The notes under the pieces are model-generated. The model was not told where the DNA came from, made no database searches, and saw nothing but the letters and a program-made list of their open reading frames with translations. 64,000 nucleotides of DNA from Glaciihabitans arcticus (lineage in GTDB: Bacteria > Actinomycetota > Actinomycetes > Actinomycetales > Microbacteriaceae): the NCBI RefSeq assembly GCF_004310685.1, contig NZ_SISG01000001.1:434001-498000 (forward strand), written 5' to 3'. Made by a program: the position numbers and the translations under genes. Within the stretch, counting starts at the first letter, position 1. Each line of letters opens with the position of its first letter. Shown piece after piece: positions 50,601 through 60,772 of this stretch.

Positions 50601-51916
50601 TCGAGTACCGCAACCTCCGCGTCGCCCTCCTCGGCGGCGGCACCGTCGGCGCGAACGTCGTCGACCTGCTGCTGACCCACGGGGAGGAGCTCGCCAACCG
50701 CGCCGGCGCCGGCCTCGAACTGGTCGGGGTCGCCGTGCGCGACATCGACGCCGAGCGCACGCCCGCGATCCCGAAGCACCTGCTCACGACGGACGCCGAA
50801 GCCCTCATCGTGAATGCCGACATCGTCGTCGAACTCATGGGCGGGCTCGAGCCGGCCCGCACCTACGTGCTGCAGGCCATCAACTCGGGCGCCGACGTGA
50901 TCACCGCCAATAAGGCGCTGCTCGCGACCCACGGCCCCGAGCTGTTCGAGGCGGCCGAGCAGGTCGGCGCTCAGCTCTACTACGAGGCGGCGGTCGGCGG
51001 CGCGATCCCCATCATCCGCCCGCTGCGCGAGAGCCTTGCCGGCGACCGCGTCACCCGCATCCTCGGCATCGTCAACGGAACGACGAACTACATTCTCGAT
51101 GCGATGGATGCCACGGGCGACACGTTCGAGAACGCTCTCGCCGAGGCCACTCGCCTCGGTTACGCCGAGGCCGACCCCACCGCAGACGTCGGGGGATACG
51201 ACGCCGCGCAAAAGGCTGCGATCCTCGCGAGCCTCGCCTTCCACACGACCGTGCCGCTCGACGCCGTCTACCGCGAGGGCATCACCGAGATCACCGACAG
51301 CCAGGTGAAGGCTGCGCGCAAGGCCGGCTACGTCATCAAAATACTTGCAATCTGCGAGCGCATCGAGATCGACGGAACGGGCGAGTACGGCGTGAGCGCG
51401 CGCGTGCACCCCGCACTCATTCCACTCGCGCACCCGCTGGCCGCCGTTCACGGCGCGAACAACGCGGTGTTCATCGAGGCCGAGGCTGCCGGCAGCCTGA
51501 TGTTCTACGGCGCGGGAGCGGGCGGGCCGGAGACGGCATCCGCTGTTCTGGGAGATCTCGTCTCGGCAGCCCGACGCCATGTCATCGGCGGGCCCGGTGT
51601 TGCCGAGTCGACGCACGCCAACCTGCCGATCCTGCCGATGGCGAGTGTGCTCACCCGCTACCAGATCGAGCTCACGGTCGTCGACCAGCCGGGCGTGCTC
51701 GCCACCATCGCCACCCTGTTCAGCGACCACGGCGTCTCCGTCGAAGCCGTCTCGCAGACCGTTCGCGACGGTAAGGATGACACCCAGCCCGCCGCTACCC
51801 TTGTAATCGTCACACACGTCGCCACCGAGTCGAGCCTCGCCACCACGGTCGAGGCCCTCGCTGCGAACGACGTAGTTACCGCAGTTGTTTCCGTTCTGAG
51901 AGTTGAGGGTCTGTAA
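50597..51916 (+). CDS. hom: Homoserine dehydrogenase
   Basis: NAD(P)H-dependent reduction of aspartate semialdehyde to homoserine, the branch to threonine and methionine. 439 residues: NAD motif GGGTVG (13-18), ITANKALLA, catalytic-domain [14 protein letters not shown] and [20 protein letters not shown], and a C-terminal ACT domain (about 350-439) that usually confers threonine feedback. The ATG overlaps lysA by 4 bp and its stop overlaps thrC (TAATG), so it is in a tight operon. Confidence 0.97.
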   Translation: MIEYRNLRVALLGGGTVGANVVDLLLTHGEELANRAGAGLELVGVAVRDIDAERTPAIPKHLLTTDAEALIVNADIVVELMGGLEPARTYVLQAINSGADVITANKALLATHGPELFEAAEQVGAQLYYEAAVGGAIPIIRPLRESLAGDRVTRILGIVNGTTNYILDAMDATGDTFENALAEATRLGYAEADPTADVGGYDAAQKAAILASLAFHTTVPLDAVYREGITEITDSQVKAARKAGYVIKILAICERIEIDGTGEYGVSARVHPALIPLAHPLAAVHGANNAVFIEAEAAGSLMFYGAGAGGPETASAVLGDLVSAARRHVIGGPGVAESTHANLPILPMASVLTRYQIELTVVDQPGVLATIATLFSDHGVSVEAVSQTVRDGKDDTQPAATLVIVTHVATESSLATTVEALAANDVVTAVVSVLRVEGL

Positions 51917-52992
51917 TGGCACACCAGTGGCGTGGAGTTCTCCACGAATACCGCGACCGTCTGAACGTGACGGATGCCACCCCGATCATCAGCCTCGGTG
52001 AGGGCGGCACCCCGCTGATCCCCGCTGCCGCGCTCTCCGCGCGCACCGGCGCGAAGGTCTGGGTCAAGTTCGAGGGTATGAACCCGACCGGCTCGTTCAA
52101 GGACCGCGGCATGACCATGGCTGTCTCCAAGGCCGTCGAGGCCGGCGCCAAGGCCATCATCTGCGCCTCGACCGGCAACACCTCGGCCTCCGCTGCCGCC
52201 TACGCGACCCACGCCGGCATCACGGCCGCCGTGCTGGTGCCCGAGGGCAAGATCGCCATGGGCAAGCTCGCCCAGGCCATCGCCCACGGCGCCGAGCTGC
52301 TGCAGGTGCAGGGCAACTTCGACGACTGCCTCGACATCGCGCGTGACCTCGCCGCCAACTACCCCGTGCACCTCGTGAACTCGGTCAACAACGACCGCAT
52401 CGAGGGCCAGAAGACCGCGGCCTTCGAGGTCGTCGAGGTTCTCGGTGACGCCCCCGACATCCACATCGTCCCGGTCGGCAACGCCGGCAACTACACCGCG
52501 TACTTCCGGGGCTACAGCGAGGAACTCTCCCGCGGCGAGACCACGAAGCTGCCGCGCATGTTCGGCTTCCAGGCCGCGGGCTCCGCGCCGATCGTGCTCG
52601 GTCACGTCGTCAAGAACCCCGACACCATCGCGAGCGCAATCCGCATCGGGAACCCCGCTTCGTGGGAGCTCGCCCTCGCCGCCCGGGAGACGAGCGACGG
52701 CTACTTCGGAGCGATCAGCGACGAGAAGATCCTCGAGGCGCACCGCATCCTCTCCGCCGAGGTCGGCATCTTCGTCGAGCCCGCCTCCGCGATCAGCGTC
52801 GCCGGCCTGCTCGAGCGTGCAGACGCGGGACTTATCCCGAAAGGCGCGACCATCGTGCTGACCGTCACCGGCCACGGCCTCAAGGACCCGAGCTGGGCCC
52901 TGCGCGCCGCGGACGGCTCCGACGTCACCCCGACCGTCGTTCCCGTCGACACCGCCGAGATCGCTTCCGTGCTGGGTCTCGTCCGGGCATGA
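51916..52992 (+). CDS. thrC: Threonine synthase
   Basis: PLP enzyme converting O-phosphohomoserine to threonine. 358 residues, the short class used by actinobacteria. PLP Lys62 in [25 protein letters not shown] phosphate/PLP loop; [11 protein letters not shown] glycine-rich loop. Coupled to hom by TAATG and to thrB by ATGA. Substrate is supplied by ThrB encoded just downstream. Confidence 0.97.
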   Translation: MAHQWRGVLHEYRDRLNVTDATPIISLGEGGTPLIPAAALSARTGAKVWVKFEGMNPTGSFKDRGMTMAVSKAVEAGAKAIICASTGNTSASAAAYATHAGITAAVLVPEGKIAMGKLAQAIAHGAELLQVQGNFDDCLDIARDLAANYPVHLVNSVNNDRIEGQKTAAFEVVEVLGDAPDIHIVPVGNAGNYTAYFRGYSEELSRGETTKLPRMFGFQAAGSAPIVLGHVVKNPDTIASAIRIGNPASWELALAARETSDGYFGAISDEKILEAHRILSAEVGIFVEPASAISVAGLLERADAGLIPKGATIVLTVTGHGLKDPSWALRAADGSDVTPTVVPVDTAEIASVLGLVRA

Positions 52993-53930
52993 CCGGTCTG
53001 CCTGCGGGGCGCTCGGTCCAGGTCAAGGTTCCGGCGACCTCTGCCAACCTGGGACCAGGATTCGACACCCTCGGACTCGCCCTCTCGCTCTATGACGACC
53101 TCGAGGTCACCGTTCGCGACGAGCCCGGAGCCTTCGTCGACGTCATCGGCGTCGGCCAGGGCGAGGTGCCGACCGACGCGTCCAACCTCGTGGTGCGCAC
53201 CATCGCCCACACCTTCGGCGTCTTCGGCCAGCCGGTACCCGGACTGCACCTCGTAGCGCGCAACGCGATTCCCCACGGGCGCGGGATGGGGTCATCCGGC
53301 GCCGCGATCGTCGCGGGCATCATGGCCGCGAAGGGGCTCCTCGACGGCATCGTCGACATCGACTCCGACGACCTGCTGCGTATCGCGACCGATCTCGAGG
53401 GTCACCCCGACAACGTGGCTCCCGCCCTCTTCGGCGGACTGACTATCGCGTGGACCGGTGTCACCGGCCCGCGGCACAAGAAGCTCATGGTGCACCGCGG
53501 TGTCTCGCCGCTCGTCTGTGTGCCGCAGAGCACCATGTCGACCGAGCTCGCGCGCAGCCTCCAGCCCGAGAACGTGTCGCGCGCCGACGCGATCTTCAAT
53601 GTCTCGCGGTCGTCGCTGCTCATCGCGGCACTCATCCAGAGCCCTGAACTGCTGCTCGACGCAACCGAGGACAAACTGCACCAGAGCTACCGTGCGAGCG
53701 CCATGCAGGAGACCGGCGACCTCATCGAGCTGCTGCGGTCTCACGGCCACGCGGCAGTCGTCTCGGGAGCGGGTCCGTCGATCCTCGTGCTCGGCAGCGA
53801 CCCCGGACAGCGCGCGGAGGCCGCGGAACTCGTGGCCGAGCACGCCACGACACCCTGGCAATCGCTCATGCTGGCCGTCGACTTCAAAGGTGCTACAGTG
53901 ATTGCGCACCCGGCAGAAGCACTGGCCTAA
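52989..53930 (+). CDS. thrB: Homoserine kinase
   Basis: GHMP-family kinase making O-phosphohomoserine. 313 residues. Motif 1 [21 protein letters not shown] (6-26 area), ATP-loop [16 protein letters not shown], and motif 3 [12 protein letters not shown]. The ATG overlaps the thrC stop by 4 bp, completing lysA-hom-thrC-thrB. A much longer in-frame reading upstream lies inside thrC and is not real. About 200 bp of non-coding leader separates it from rho. Confidence 0.97.
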   Translation: MTGLPAGRSVQVKVPATSANLGPGFDTLGLALSLYDDLEVTVRDEPGAFVDVIGVGQGEVPTDASNLVVRTIAHTFGVFGQPVPGLHLVARNAIPHGRGMGSSGAAIVAGIMAAKGLLDGIVDIDSDDLLRIATDLEGHPDNVAPALFGGLTIAWTGVTGPRHKKLMVHRGVSPLVCVPQSTMSTELARSLQPENVSRADAIFNVSRSSLLIAALIQSPELLLDATEDKLHQSYRASAMQETGDLIELLRSHGHAAVVSGAGPSILVLGSDPGQRAEAAELVAEHATTPWQSLMLAVDFKGATVIAHPAEALA

Positions 53931-54133
53931 CCAGCGCCACGCCCGATGAGTCCAGGCCCAGCCTGAATCGTCCGGCCGAATCATCAGGCCCGGGTTGCAC
54001 TTCACCCAGCAATCGGTATTGTCCCGTCGATTCCTGTGCGGTTGAACATACAGCAACCTCTCAGACACGGACAGGCCGATCAGCTCTCCACCGGAATCAC
54101 GTTATTTTTCGGTAGGGGAAAGGAACCCCAGTA
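53931..54133 (+). promoter_or_regulatory. Leader region of rho
   Basis: Non-coding 203 bp. It contains a weak inverted repeat GCCTGA (53961-53966)/TCAGGC (53984-53989), which could end the thr operon, and an AAAGGA site shortly before the rho GTG. rho genes are commonly autoregulated through their leader; nothing more specific is visible. Confidence 0.4.
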
Positions 54134-56317
54134 GTGACTGATGTCAACGCCCACGCAACGAGTGTGGGCTCACACGCTTCCCTAAGCGCCCTTCGTCTTC
54201 CCGAGCTTCTTGCTCTGGCGAGCGAACTGGGCGTCAAGGGCGCATCCAAACTTCGTAAAGGAGAACTCGTGGACGCTATCAACGAGATCCAGAGCCCGGC
54301 TTCACCCGACGCGGCAGTAGCCGCACCGACCGAGGCCCCAGCCGCCGCAGCGGAGACCGCTGTCGCACCCCCCAAGAAGCGCGCACCGCGTCGCGCGACC
54401 ACGGCAGACGCCGAGGCGAAGGCCGCAGCTGCAGCAGCAGCAGCCCAGGCCGACGCCCCCGCCGCTCCCGCCGAGTCCTTCGCCCCCAAGTCGGCTGTCA
54501 GCCACGTGAACGGTGCCGAGTCCGGCCTGTCCGAGGCAACTTCGACTGAGGCGCCCGCACCCTCTGACGCTGCGGCCACCGATACATCCGACACCGAGGC
54601 ACCCGCTGCAAAGGCTCCCGCCAAGGGACGCGCCACGCGCAGCCGCCGCGCGAGCAGCGCCGACGCCGCTCCCGCCGAGGTTTCCGCAGACGCACCGACC
54701 GAGGCTCCGGCCGAGGCGAACAGCGACCAGCGCAACGCTGACCAGGGCAACGCTGACCAGGCCAGCTCAGACCAGAGCGGCTCCGAGCAGAGCGGATCCG
54801 ACCAGAACGGCGAGCAGTCCGAGGGTGAGGGCCGCGAAGGCCAGTCCCGCGGACGCAACCGCAACCGCAACCGCAACGAGCGTGGCGACCGCCAGCCGCA
54901 GGCCGAGGGCCAGCAGCGGGAGGGCCAGCAGCGCGGCAACCGTGGACAGGGCAACCAGCCCGCACGCGGCGAGAACGACCGTGCAGCGGGCAACCGCGAG
55001 CAGGGCAACCGCGAGCAGGCGAACAACAACGGCCGCGACCAGGGTCGCGAGCAGGACCGCATGCTCGAGGACGACGACCGCAATGGTCGCAACCGCTACC
55101 GCGACCGCAAGCGCGGCCGTGGCCCGGTCGGCGACGACTTCGAGCCCGAGATCACCGAAGACGACGTGCTCATCCCCGTCGCCGGAATCCTCGACGTACT
55201 CGACAACTACGCCTTCGTGCGCACCTCGGGCTACCTGCCCGGCAACAACGACGTCTATGTCTCGCTCGGCCAGGTCAAGAAGTACAACCTGCGCAAGGGT
55301 GACGCCGTCGTCGGCGCGATCCGCCAGCCCCGCGAAGGCGACCAGGGCCAGGGCCGCCAGAAGTACAACGCCATCGTGCGCATCGACTCCATCAACGGCC
55401 TGTCGATCGAGGATGCGGCCAACCGCGTTGAGTTCGGCAAGCTGACGCCGCTGTACCCGACCGAGCGCCTGCGTCTCGAGACCGAGTCGTCGAAGCTCTC
55501 CACCCGCATAATCGACCTCGTCGCCCCGATCGGCAAGGGCCAGCGCGGCCTTATCGTCTCGCCGCCCAAGGCCGGCAAGACGCTCGTGCTGCAGGCCATC
55601 GCGAACTCGATCGCGAAGAACAACCCCGAGGTCCACCTCATGGTCGTTCTCGTCGACGAGCGCCCCGAAGAGGTCACCGACATGCAGCGCACGGTCAAGG
55701 GTGAGGTCATCGCATCTACCTTCGACCGTCCCGCCGAGGACCACACGACGGTCGCCGAACTCGCCATCGAGCGCGCGAAGCGCCTCGTCGAGCTTGGTCA
55801 CGACGTCGTTGTGCTGCTCGACTCGATCACCCGACTCGGCCGCGCGTACAACCTCGCGGCGCCGGCCTCGGGGCGCATCCTCTCGGGTGGTGTCGATTCT
55901 TCGGCCCTCTACCCGCCGAAGCGCTTCTTCGGAGCCGCACGCAACATCGAAGAGGGTGGATCGCTCACCATCATCGCGACCGCTCTCGTCGAGACCGGCT
56001 CCAAGATGGACGAAGTCATCTTCGAGGAGTTCAAGGGCACCGGCAACATGGAGCTGCGCCTCTCGCGTTCGCTCGCCGACAAGCGCATCTTCCCGGCCGT
56101 CGACGTCAACGCCTCCGGCACGCGTCGCGAGGAGATGCTCCTCGGCGCCGACGAGGTCAAGGTCACCTGGAAGCTGCGTCGCGCCCTCGCCGGTCTCGAC
56201 CAGCAGCAGGCCCTCGAGATCGTTCTTGGCAAGCTCAAGGAGACCTCCTCCAACGTCGAGTTCCTCATGCAGATCCAGAAGTCGATGCCCAGCACGGGTG
56301 CGACCAAGGAAGACTAA
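54134..56317 (+). CDS. rho: Transcription termination factor Rho with long N-terminal insertion
   Basis: Hexameric RNA-dependent ATPase that ends transcription. 727 residues versus 419 in E. coli. An N-terminal Rho_N/SAP-like helical motif (about 18-52, [30 protein letters not shown]), then an insertion of about 270 residues rich first in Ala/Pro, then in Asn-Gln-Ser-Asp-Gln repeats, then in Arg-Gly-Asn-Gln; the RNA-binding cold-shock-like domain starts near 335; Walker A SPPKAGKT at 476-483; Q-loop and R-loop follow. Insertions of this type are an actinobacterial trait and bind RNA. GTG start with an AAAGGA site. Confidence 0.97.
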   Translation: MTDVNAHATSVGSHASLSALRLPELLALASELGVKGASKLRKGELVDAINEIQSPASPDAAVAAPTEAPAAAAETAVAPPKKRAPRRATTADAEAKAAAAAAAAQADAPAAPAESFAPKSAVSHVNGAESGLSEATSTEAPAPSDAAATDTSDTEAPAAKAPAKGRATRSRRASSADAAPAEVSADAPTEAPAEANSDQRNADQGNADQASSDQSGSEQSGSDQNGEQSEGEGREGQSRGRNRNRNRNERGDRQPQAEGQQREGQQRGNRGQGNQPARGENDRAAGNREQGNREQANNNGRDQGREQDRMLEDDDRNGRNRYRDRKRGRGPVGDDFEPEITEDDVLIPVAGILDVLDNYAFVRTSGYLPGNNDVYVSLGQVKKYNLRKGDAVVGAIRQPREGDQGQGRQKYNAIVRIDSINGLSIEDAANRVEFGKLTPLYPTERLRLETESSKLSTRIIDLVAPIGKGQRGLIVSPPKAGKTLVLQAIANSIAKNNPEVHLMVVLVDERPEEVTDMQRTVKGEVIASTFDRPAEDHTTVAELAIERAKRLVELGHDVVVLLDSITRLGRAYNLAAPASGRILSGGVDSSALYPPKRFFGAARNIEEGGSLTIIATALVETGSKMDEVIFEEFKGTGNMELRLSRSLADKRIFPAVDVNASGTRREEMLLGADEVKVTWKLRRALAGLDQQQALEIVLGKLKETSSNVEFLMQIQKSMPSTGATKED

Positions 56318-56319
56318 GC

Positions 56320-57399
56320 ATGTTCGAGTCCGTGCAGGGGCTCCTGGAGGAGCATGAAGCCCTCCAGGAGCAACTCGCCGACCCCGAGCTGCACTCGGAT
56401 CCGGCGCGCTCCAAGAAGGTCAACCGGCGCTATGCCGAGCTGAGCCGGATCGTGGCCGCGTACCACGAGTGGCGCCAGCTGACGGATGACGTCGAGGCCG
56501 CGACCGAGATGGCCGCCGACGACGAGTCCTTCGCTGCCGAGCTGCCCTCGCTCGTCGAGGATCTCGCGAAGGCGGAGGAGATCCTCCGCCGCCTGCTCAT
56601 CCCGCGCGACCCCAACGACGCCCGCGACATCATCATGGAGATCAAGATGGGTGAGGGTGGCGCCGAGTCGGCGCTCTTCGCCGGCGACCTCCTGCGCATG
56701 TACCTGCACTACGCGGAGTCGAAGAAGTGGAAGACCGAGATCATCGAGCAGACCTCGAGCGACCTCGGCGGCATCAAGGACGTGCAGCTCGCCATCAAGG
56801 GCAACTCGAGCGATCCCGCCGAAGGTGTGTGGGCGCACCTCAAGTACGAGGGCGGTGTGCACCGTGTCCAGCGTGTGCCGGCGACCGAGTCGCAGGGACG
56901 CATCCACACCTCGGCGGCCGGCGTGCTCGTGTTCCCCGAGGTCGACGAGCCCGAAGAGGTCGAGATCAGCCAGAACGATCTCAAGATCGACGTCTACCGT
57001 TCGAGCGGCCCCGGTGGCCAGTCGGTCAACACGACCGACTCCGCCGTGCGCATCACCCACCTTCCGACCGGAATCGTCGTGGCCATGCAGAACGAGAAAT
57101 CGCAGCTGCAGAACCGTGAGGCAGGAATGCGCGTGCTGCGCGCCCGCATCCTCGCCCGGTACCAGGAGGAGGCGGACGCCGAGGCATCGGCCTACCGCAA
57201 GACGCAGATCCGCACCATGGACCGCTCCGAGCGCATTCGCACCTACAACTTCCCCGAGAACCGCGTCGCCGATCACCGCACCGGCTACAAGGCCTACAAC
57301 CTCGACGCCGTGATGAACGGCGCGCTCGAGGCTGTCATCCAGTCGTGCATCACGTCCGACGAGGAAGCCCAGCTTGCCGACCTCGGTTCGGACAACTGA
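56320..57399 (+). CDS. prfA: Peptide chain release factor 1
   Basis: Recognises UAA/UAG and triggers peptide release. 359 residues. Stop-codon segment [15 protein letters not shown], catalytic GGQ at 232-234 in [15 protein letters not shown]. Starts 2 nt after the rho stop. rpmE (L31), which in many actinobacteria lies between rho and prfA, is absent here. prmC, whose product methylates the GGQ glutamine, follows directly. Confidence 0.97.
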   Translation: MFESVQGLLEEHEALQEQLADPELHSDPARSKKVNRRYAELSRIVAAYHEWRQLTDDVEAATEMAADDESFAAELPSLVEDLAKAEEILRRLLIPRDPNDARDIIMEIKMGEGGAESALFAGDLLRMYLHYAESKKWKTEIIEQTSSDLGGIKDVQLAIKGNSSDPAEGVWAHLKYEGGVHRVQRVPATESQGRIHTSAAGVLVFPEVDEPEEVEISQNDLKIDVYRSSGPGGQSVNTTDSAVRITHLPTGIVVAMQNEKSQLQNREAGMRVLRARILARYQEEADAEASAYRKTQIRTMDRSERIRTYNFPENRVADHRTGYKAYNLDAVMNGALEAVIQSCITSDEEAQLADLGSDN

Positions 57400-57418
57400 C
57401 CGCGCGCTGCCCGCCGCC

Positions 57419-58282
57419 ATGACCCAGACCACGATCACCGAGGTACTCGAGCGTTCTACCGAGTCCCTTCAGCGCGCCGGGATCTTCGGAGCCCAGGTCG
57501 ACGCCGAACTGTTGATCGGGCACGTGCTCGGCCTCAGCAGGGGTGGTGTGCAGGCGCGGGTCGCGACATCCTCGCCCCTGAGTGTCGACGACGTGATCAC
57601 CGTCTCGGAGCTCGTCGAGCGGCGAGCCGCGCGCGAACCGCTGCAGCACATCACCGGTCGGGCGCCGTTCCGGTCGATGGAGCTCGCCGTCGGCCCCGGA
57701 GTCTTCGTGCCACGACCCGAGACCGAGACCGTTGTGCAGTTCGCGATCGACGCCCTACGCGCCGTGCCCGGGTCGCCGATCGGTATCGACCTCGGGACCG
57801 GTAGCGGAGCCATCGCCCTGGCCATGGCAACTGAGGTGCCTCACTCTCGCGTATGGGGTGTCGAGGTATCGCCGCGCGCGTTCATCTGGACGAAGCAGAA
57901 CTTCCGCGAGAGCGGCGCCACGAACGCGACGCCGATCTTCACCGATCTCGCCATCGCACTGCCCGAACTGGATGGCACGGCCGACGTCGTGATCTCGAAT
58001 CCGCCGTACATTCCGCTCGGTGCGATTCCTCGTGACCCCGAGGTTCGCCTGCACGACCCCGAGATCGCACTCTACGGCGGACCGGACGGTCTCGACGTGG
58101 TGCGCCAGGTCTCGACGACCGCCCTGCGCCTGCTGCACGCGGGCGGCACCCTGGTGCTCGAGCACGGCGAACTTCAGTCCGCCGCGATCACCGCCCTGCT
58201 CCGCGAGGACGGCTGGCTCGCCGTCGCCTCACACCGCGACCTCCTCGGCCGCGACCGCGCGACGACCGCCCTGCGGCCCTAG
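57419..58282 (+). CDS. prmC: Peptide chain release factor N5-glutamine methyltransferase
   Basis: Methylates the GGQ glutamine of RF1/RF2 using S-adenosylmethionine. 287 residues. AdoMet motif DLGTGSGAIALAMA; active-site NPPY at 194-197; N-terminal helical RF-binding domain with PLQHITGRAPFRSMEL and VFVPRPETE. ATG 57419 is the family start, chosen over an in-frame upstream ATG overlapping the end of prfA. Confidence 0.96.
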   Translation: MTQTTITEVLERSTESLQRAGIFGAQVDAELLIGHVLGLSRGGVQARVATSSPLSVDDVITVSELVERRAAREPLQHITGRAPFRSMELAVGPGVFVPRPETETVVQFAIDALRAVPGSPIGIDLGTGSGAIALAMATEVPHSRVWGVEVSPRAFIWTKQNFRESGATNATPIFTDLAIALPELDGTADVVISNPPYIPLGAIPRDPEVRLHDPEIALYGGPDGLDVVRQVSTTALRLLHAGGTLVLEHGELQSAAITALLREDGWLAVASHRDLLGRDRATTALRP

Positions 58283-58292
58283 CTCCCTCCTT

Positions 58293-58344
58293 CTTCACCC
58301 AACCAACAAGAATTGCTCCACAACACTCCGGTTGGCGCACTTTT
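58293..58344 (-). repeat. Palindromic intergenic repeat, copy 2 (inverted orientation)
   Basis: On the minus strand it reads AAAAGTGCGCCAACC...GTGGAGCAATTCTT...GTTGGTTGGGTGAAG, aligned along its length with the copies at 1140, 59339 and 59411 but pointing the opposite way. The arms are imperfect. It lies just after prmC and before the nuclease-like gene. Confidence 0.75.
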
Positions 58345-58400
58345 CCACAGTTCGGCACGCTGGCCGCACGTAAGGCTCCCGTTCTCGACATGGTCGTGGG

Positions 58401-59327
58401 ATGCCCCGTCGCGTCGATCTCCCCACTCAGCTCCTGGGACTCCCGTTCGTTACCGCCCAGGCGCGTATGGGCGGGGTCGGGTACGGCCGCACGCGGAGCT
58501 CTGATCTGGGCGCTCCGTTCCACGGTGTGCGCGTGCCGGCCGATCGCGAGCCCGTGGGTTCCCCCGAAGCCGCCGCGCTCCGGCGTGTGTCGGATTACGC
58601 TCCCCGTCTGCGCCCCGGGCAATTCTTTTGTGAGCTCACGGCTCTTGTGTTGTGGACCGGACTGGTGGCCTACTCCCGCCGCAATGAGTCGGCACTGCAC
58701 GTGGGAGCAAACGAGCCTGCCTGTCCACCACAAGCCCGCGGCACTCGTCCGCACTATTACTCGGGATTGGACATCCATCGAGTTGCGGGGGTGCCCGCGT
58801 GTTCGCCCGTCCAGGCCTGGTTGCAATGCTGCGTCTCGCTCCCGATACCCGAACTGGTGGTCCTGGGCGATGCCCTCCTGCGGCGAAAGAACCCCTTGAC
58901 CACGTCGGACCGTCTCGCCGCCGCAGTACGGGCCCGCGGCTCGCGTCCCGGAGCTCGATCGGCACGACAGGCGCTTGCACAGATCCGACCGCGCACTGAC
59001 TCGCCCAGGGAGAGCGAGCTTCGACTGCTCATCGCCCATGGCGGCCTCCCGGAGCCGGTCGTCAATGCAGCAATCACCGACGCGCGCGGAGCATTTCTGG
59101 GATTCGGCGATCTGACCTACCTCGAGTACCGCACAATCGTGGAGTATGACGGCGAGCACCACTTCGGCCTGGATGCGCAGCGGGTGCACGACCTCGACCG
59201 GGTCGACCGCTTTCGTCGAGCAGAGTGGCGCGTCATCCAGATACACCGATTGCATCTCGCCGGTGACGGGGCGCCTGCCCTAGCCCTTATCCGCGAGGGT
59301 CTGATCGCGGCTGGCTGGCGTCCGTAG
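58401..59327 (+). CDS. DUF559/Vsr-like endonuclease-domain protein
   Basis: A 308-residue protein. The N-terminal 200 residues resemble the AbiEi/winged-helix-like front half of actinobacterial hypothetical proteins; the C-terminal 90 residues have EYDGEHH...D..RVDRFRRAEWRVIQIHRLHLA, the DUF559/PD-(D/E)xK (Vsr-like) pattern with candidate metal-binding acid Asp in VEYDGEHH. Likely a nuclease-related protein of unknown function. It is bracketed by repeats (copy 2 on one side, copies 3 and 4 on the other, in opposite orientation) and interrupts the usual prmC-tsaC neighbourhood, so may be a small mobile or accessory unit. Confidence 0.7.
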   Translation: MPRRVDLPTQLLGLPFVTAQARMGGVGYGRTRSSDLGAPFHGVRVPADREPVGSPEAAALRRVSDYAPRLRPGQFFCELTALVLWTGLVAYSRRNESALHVGANEPACPPQARGTRPHYYSGLDIHRVAGVPACSPVQAWLQCCVSLPIPELVVLGDALLRRKNPLTTSDRLAAAVRARGSRPGARSARQALAQIRPRTDSPRESELRLLIAHGGLPEPVVNAAITDARGAFLGFGDLTYLEYRTIVEYDGEHHFGLDAQRVHDLDRVDRFRRAEWRVIQIHRLHLAGDGAPALALIREGLIAAGWRP

Positions 59328-59338
59328 CCCACCGGTAG

Positions 59339-59387
59339 AAAATGCTCCAAAACTCTCGCGTTGGAGCACTTTCTGCTGGTTGACGAG
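59339..59387 (+). repeat. Palindromic intergenic repeat, copy 3
   Basis: AAAATGCTCCAA...TTGGAGCACTTT then CTGCTGGTTGACGAG. Its 8-bp core arms TGCTCCAA (59343-59350) and TTGGAGCA (59361-59368) pair exactly. It starts 12 nt after the nuclease-like gene's stop. Confidence 0.8.
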
Positions 59388-59410
59388 CTGGCGGGTGCGC
59401 TCAACCCGTG

Positions 59411-59461
59411 AAAAGTGCTCCACAGGCGCGAGGTTGGAGCATTTTTCGCTGGTTGGGTGAG
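59411..59461 (+). repeat. Palindromic intergenic repeat, copy 4
   Basis: AAAAGTGCTCCA...GGTTGGAGCATTTTT then CGCTGGTTGGGTGAG. Only 23 nt after copy 3, same orientation. It lies 14 nt beyond the stop of the minus-strand HAD gene and could serve as that gene's terminator. Confidence 0.8.
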
Positions 59462-59474
59462 GGGCGGGGAGCGG

Positions 59475-60098
59475 CTAGACCCGCGCCCGCGTTGCCGCGA
59501 ACGACTCGATAGCGGCGAGCATGCCCGCAGCCGACCCGTAGTGGTACGCCGTGATGCCGATGCTGCGGGCGCCCTCGACATTGACTGTCATGTCGTCGGC
59601 GAAGAAGGCGTCGTCCGCGTCGACACCGTAAGCGTCGAGCACCGATTGGAAGACGGCCGGGTTCGGCTTGCGCGCCCCGTAGTAGCTCGAGGTGAACAGG
59701 TGCTCGTCGCCGAACAGCTCGACGAGCTCGGGGGCCAGGGTGCGCAGGTGCTTGTGCGCGAGGGCGCCGTTGTTGGTGAGGAGCGTGACCTGTCCGAGCT
59801 CGGAGGCGCGGCGCACCGCGGCCAGGGCCTCGGGCCGTGCGGTCATCGCCGCTGCCCGAACGCGCACCCACTCGTGCTCGTCGATGGGCTGGCCGAGCGC
59901 GGTCTCGACGGCCTCGAGGTACTCCTCACCCGTGCGGTACACGCCGGCCTCGGCGGCCCACTCACCCTTGTCGTGCCACCAGCGCTGGCGCAGCTGGTCG
60001 AGCGAGAGTCCGGTCATGGCCGTCATGCCGGTCATGCGGGTACGCCAGTCGTAGTCGTAGAGAACGTCATCCATGTCGAAAATGAACAGCAGGGTCAT
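59475..60098 (-). CDS. HAD-superfamily hydrolase, paralogue 1
   Basis: A 207-residue HAD phosphatase-like protein. Motif I FIFDMDDVLYDYDW (nucleophile first Asp; the +2 Asp is present), motif II LLTNNG, motif III Lys in GARKPNPAVF, motif IV FFADDMTVNV. A helical cap of about 60 residues follows motif I. It overlaps the upstream HAD gene by 4 bp (ATGA) and is clearly related to it over its whole length, so the pair arose by tandem duplication. Substrate unknown. In-frame extension into the upstream gene is rejected. Confidence 0.87.
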   Translation of the reverse strand: MTLLFIFDMDDVLYDYDWRTRMTGMTAMTGLSLDQLRQRWWHDKGEWAAEAGVYRTGEEYLEAVETALGQPIDEHEWVRVRAAAMTARPEALAAVRRASELGQVTLLTNNGALAHKHLRTLAPELVELFGDEHLFTSSYYGARKPNPAVFQSVLDAYGVDADDAFFADDMTVNVEGARSIGITAYHYGSAAGMLAAIESFAATRARV

Positions 60099-60709
60099 CG
60101 GGTTCTCTCCGCGAAGGCGGCCATGGCGGCGTCGAGGCCGTCGACCGAGGTGAAGTGGTGCGCGTGGATGCCGATCGAGCGCGCACCGAGCACGTTCTCG
60201 AGCGAGTCGTCGGCGAAGAAGGTATCCGCAGCCGCGAATCCGTAGCGGTCGAGGGCGCGTTCGAACGCGAGCGGGTCGGGCTTGCGCACCCCGAGCTGGC
60301 AGCTGACCAGTCGGTTGTCGCCGACCAGCGCGCAGACGTCGGGGGCCAGGCGGGGGAGTGCCTCGGCGAACGGTGCGGGGTTGTTCGACATCAGCGAGAC
60401 GGTGCCGAGCGAGGCGGCTCGAGCCACGGCCGCGACACTTCCGTCGATGCGGGTCATCGCAAGAGACCGGGCGTCGGCCCATTCGTCGAGGCTCAACCGG
60501 CGTCCACCAGTCACCCTCGCGAACTCGTCGAGGTACTCGTCGGCGGTCGGCCATTCCCCGCTCTCGGCGCGGCGCTCGTAGCCGGCAGCCCACCACGAAC
60601 TCGCGAGGCGGTACTGCGAGACACCGGTCAGGCGGGCGAACTCGGGGAGTCGTCGGCGGAAGTCGTACTGGTACAGGGTCTTGTCGAAGTCAAAGAGGTA
60701 GAGGTTCAC
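60095..60709 (-). CDS. HAD-superfamily hydrolase, paralogue 2
   Basis: A 204-residue HAD protein. Motif I LYLFDFDKTLYQYDF, motif II LMSNNP, motif III VRKPDPLAF, motif IV FFADDSLENV. Motif I here is DFDKT, closer to the DxDxT norm than the DMDDV of its neighbour, so the two paralogues may differ in activity. The stop overlaps the next ATG. Subfamily I type with an alpha cap; likely small phosphomonoester substrate, not determined. Confidence 0.87.
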   Translation of the reverse strand: MNLYLFDFDKTLYQYDFRRRLPEFARLTGVSQYRLASSWWAAGYERRAESGEWPTADEYLDEFARVTGGRRLSLDEWADARSLAMTRIDGSVAAVARAASLGTVSLMSNNPAPFAEALPRLAPDVCALVGDNRLVSCQLGVRKPDPLAFERALDRYGFAAADTFFADDSLENVLGARSIGIHAHHFTSVDGLDAAMAAFAERTR

Positions 60710-60772
60710 GGCACTTCAACGCTACAGCGCTCAGGGAGTTCTCCCCGCCCGGGCCGGTATCATAAACGGGAC

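Noticed and set aside
50486-51922. A 478-codon minus-strand frame opposite hom
   Set aside because: Shadow of homoserine dehydrogenase, which has complete NAD, catalytic and ACT motifs.
53961-53989. Intrinsic terminator between thrB and rho
   Set aside because: Arms of only 6 bp, a 17-nt loop and no T-run; kept only as a note in the rho leader.
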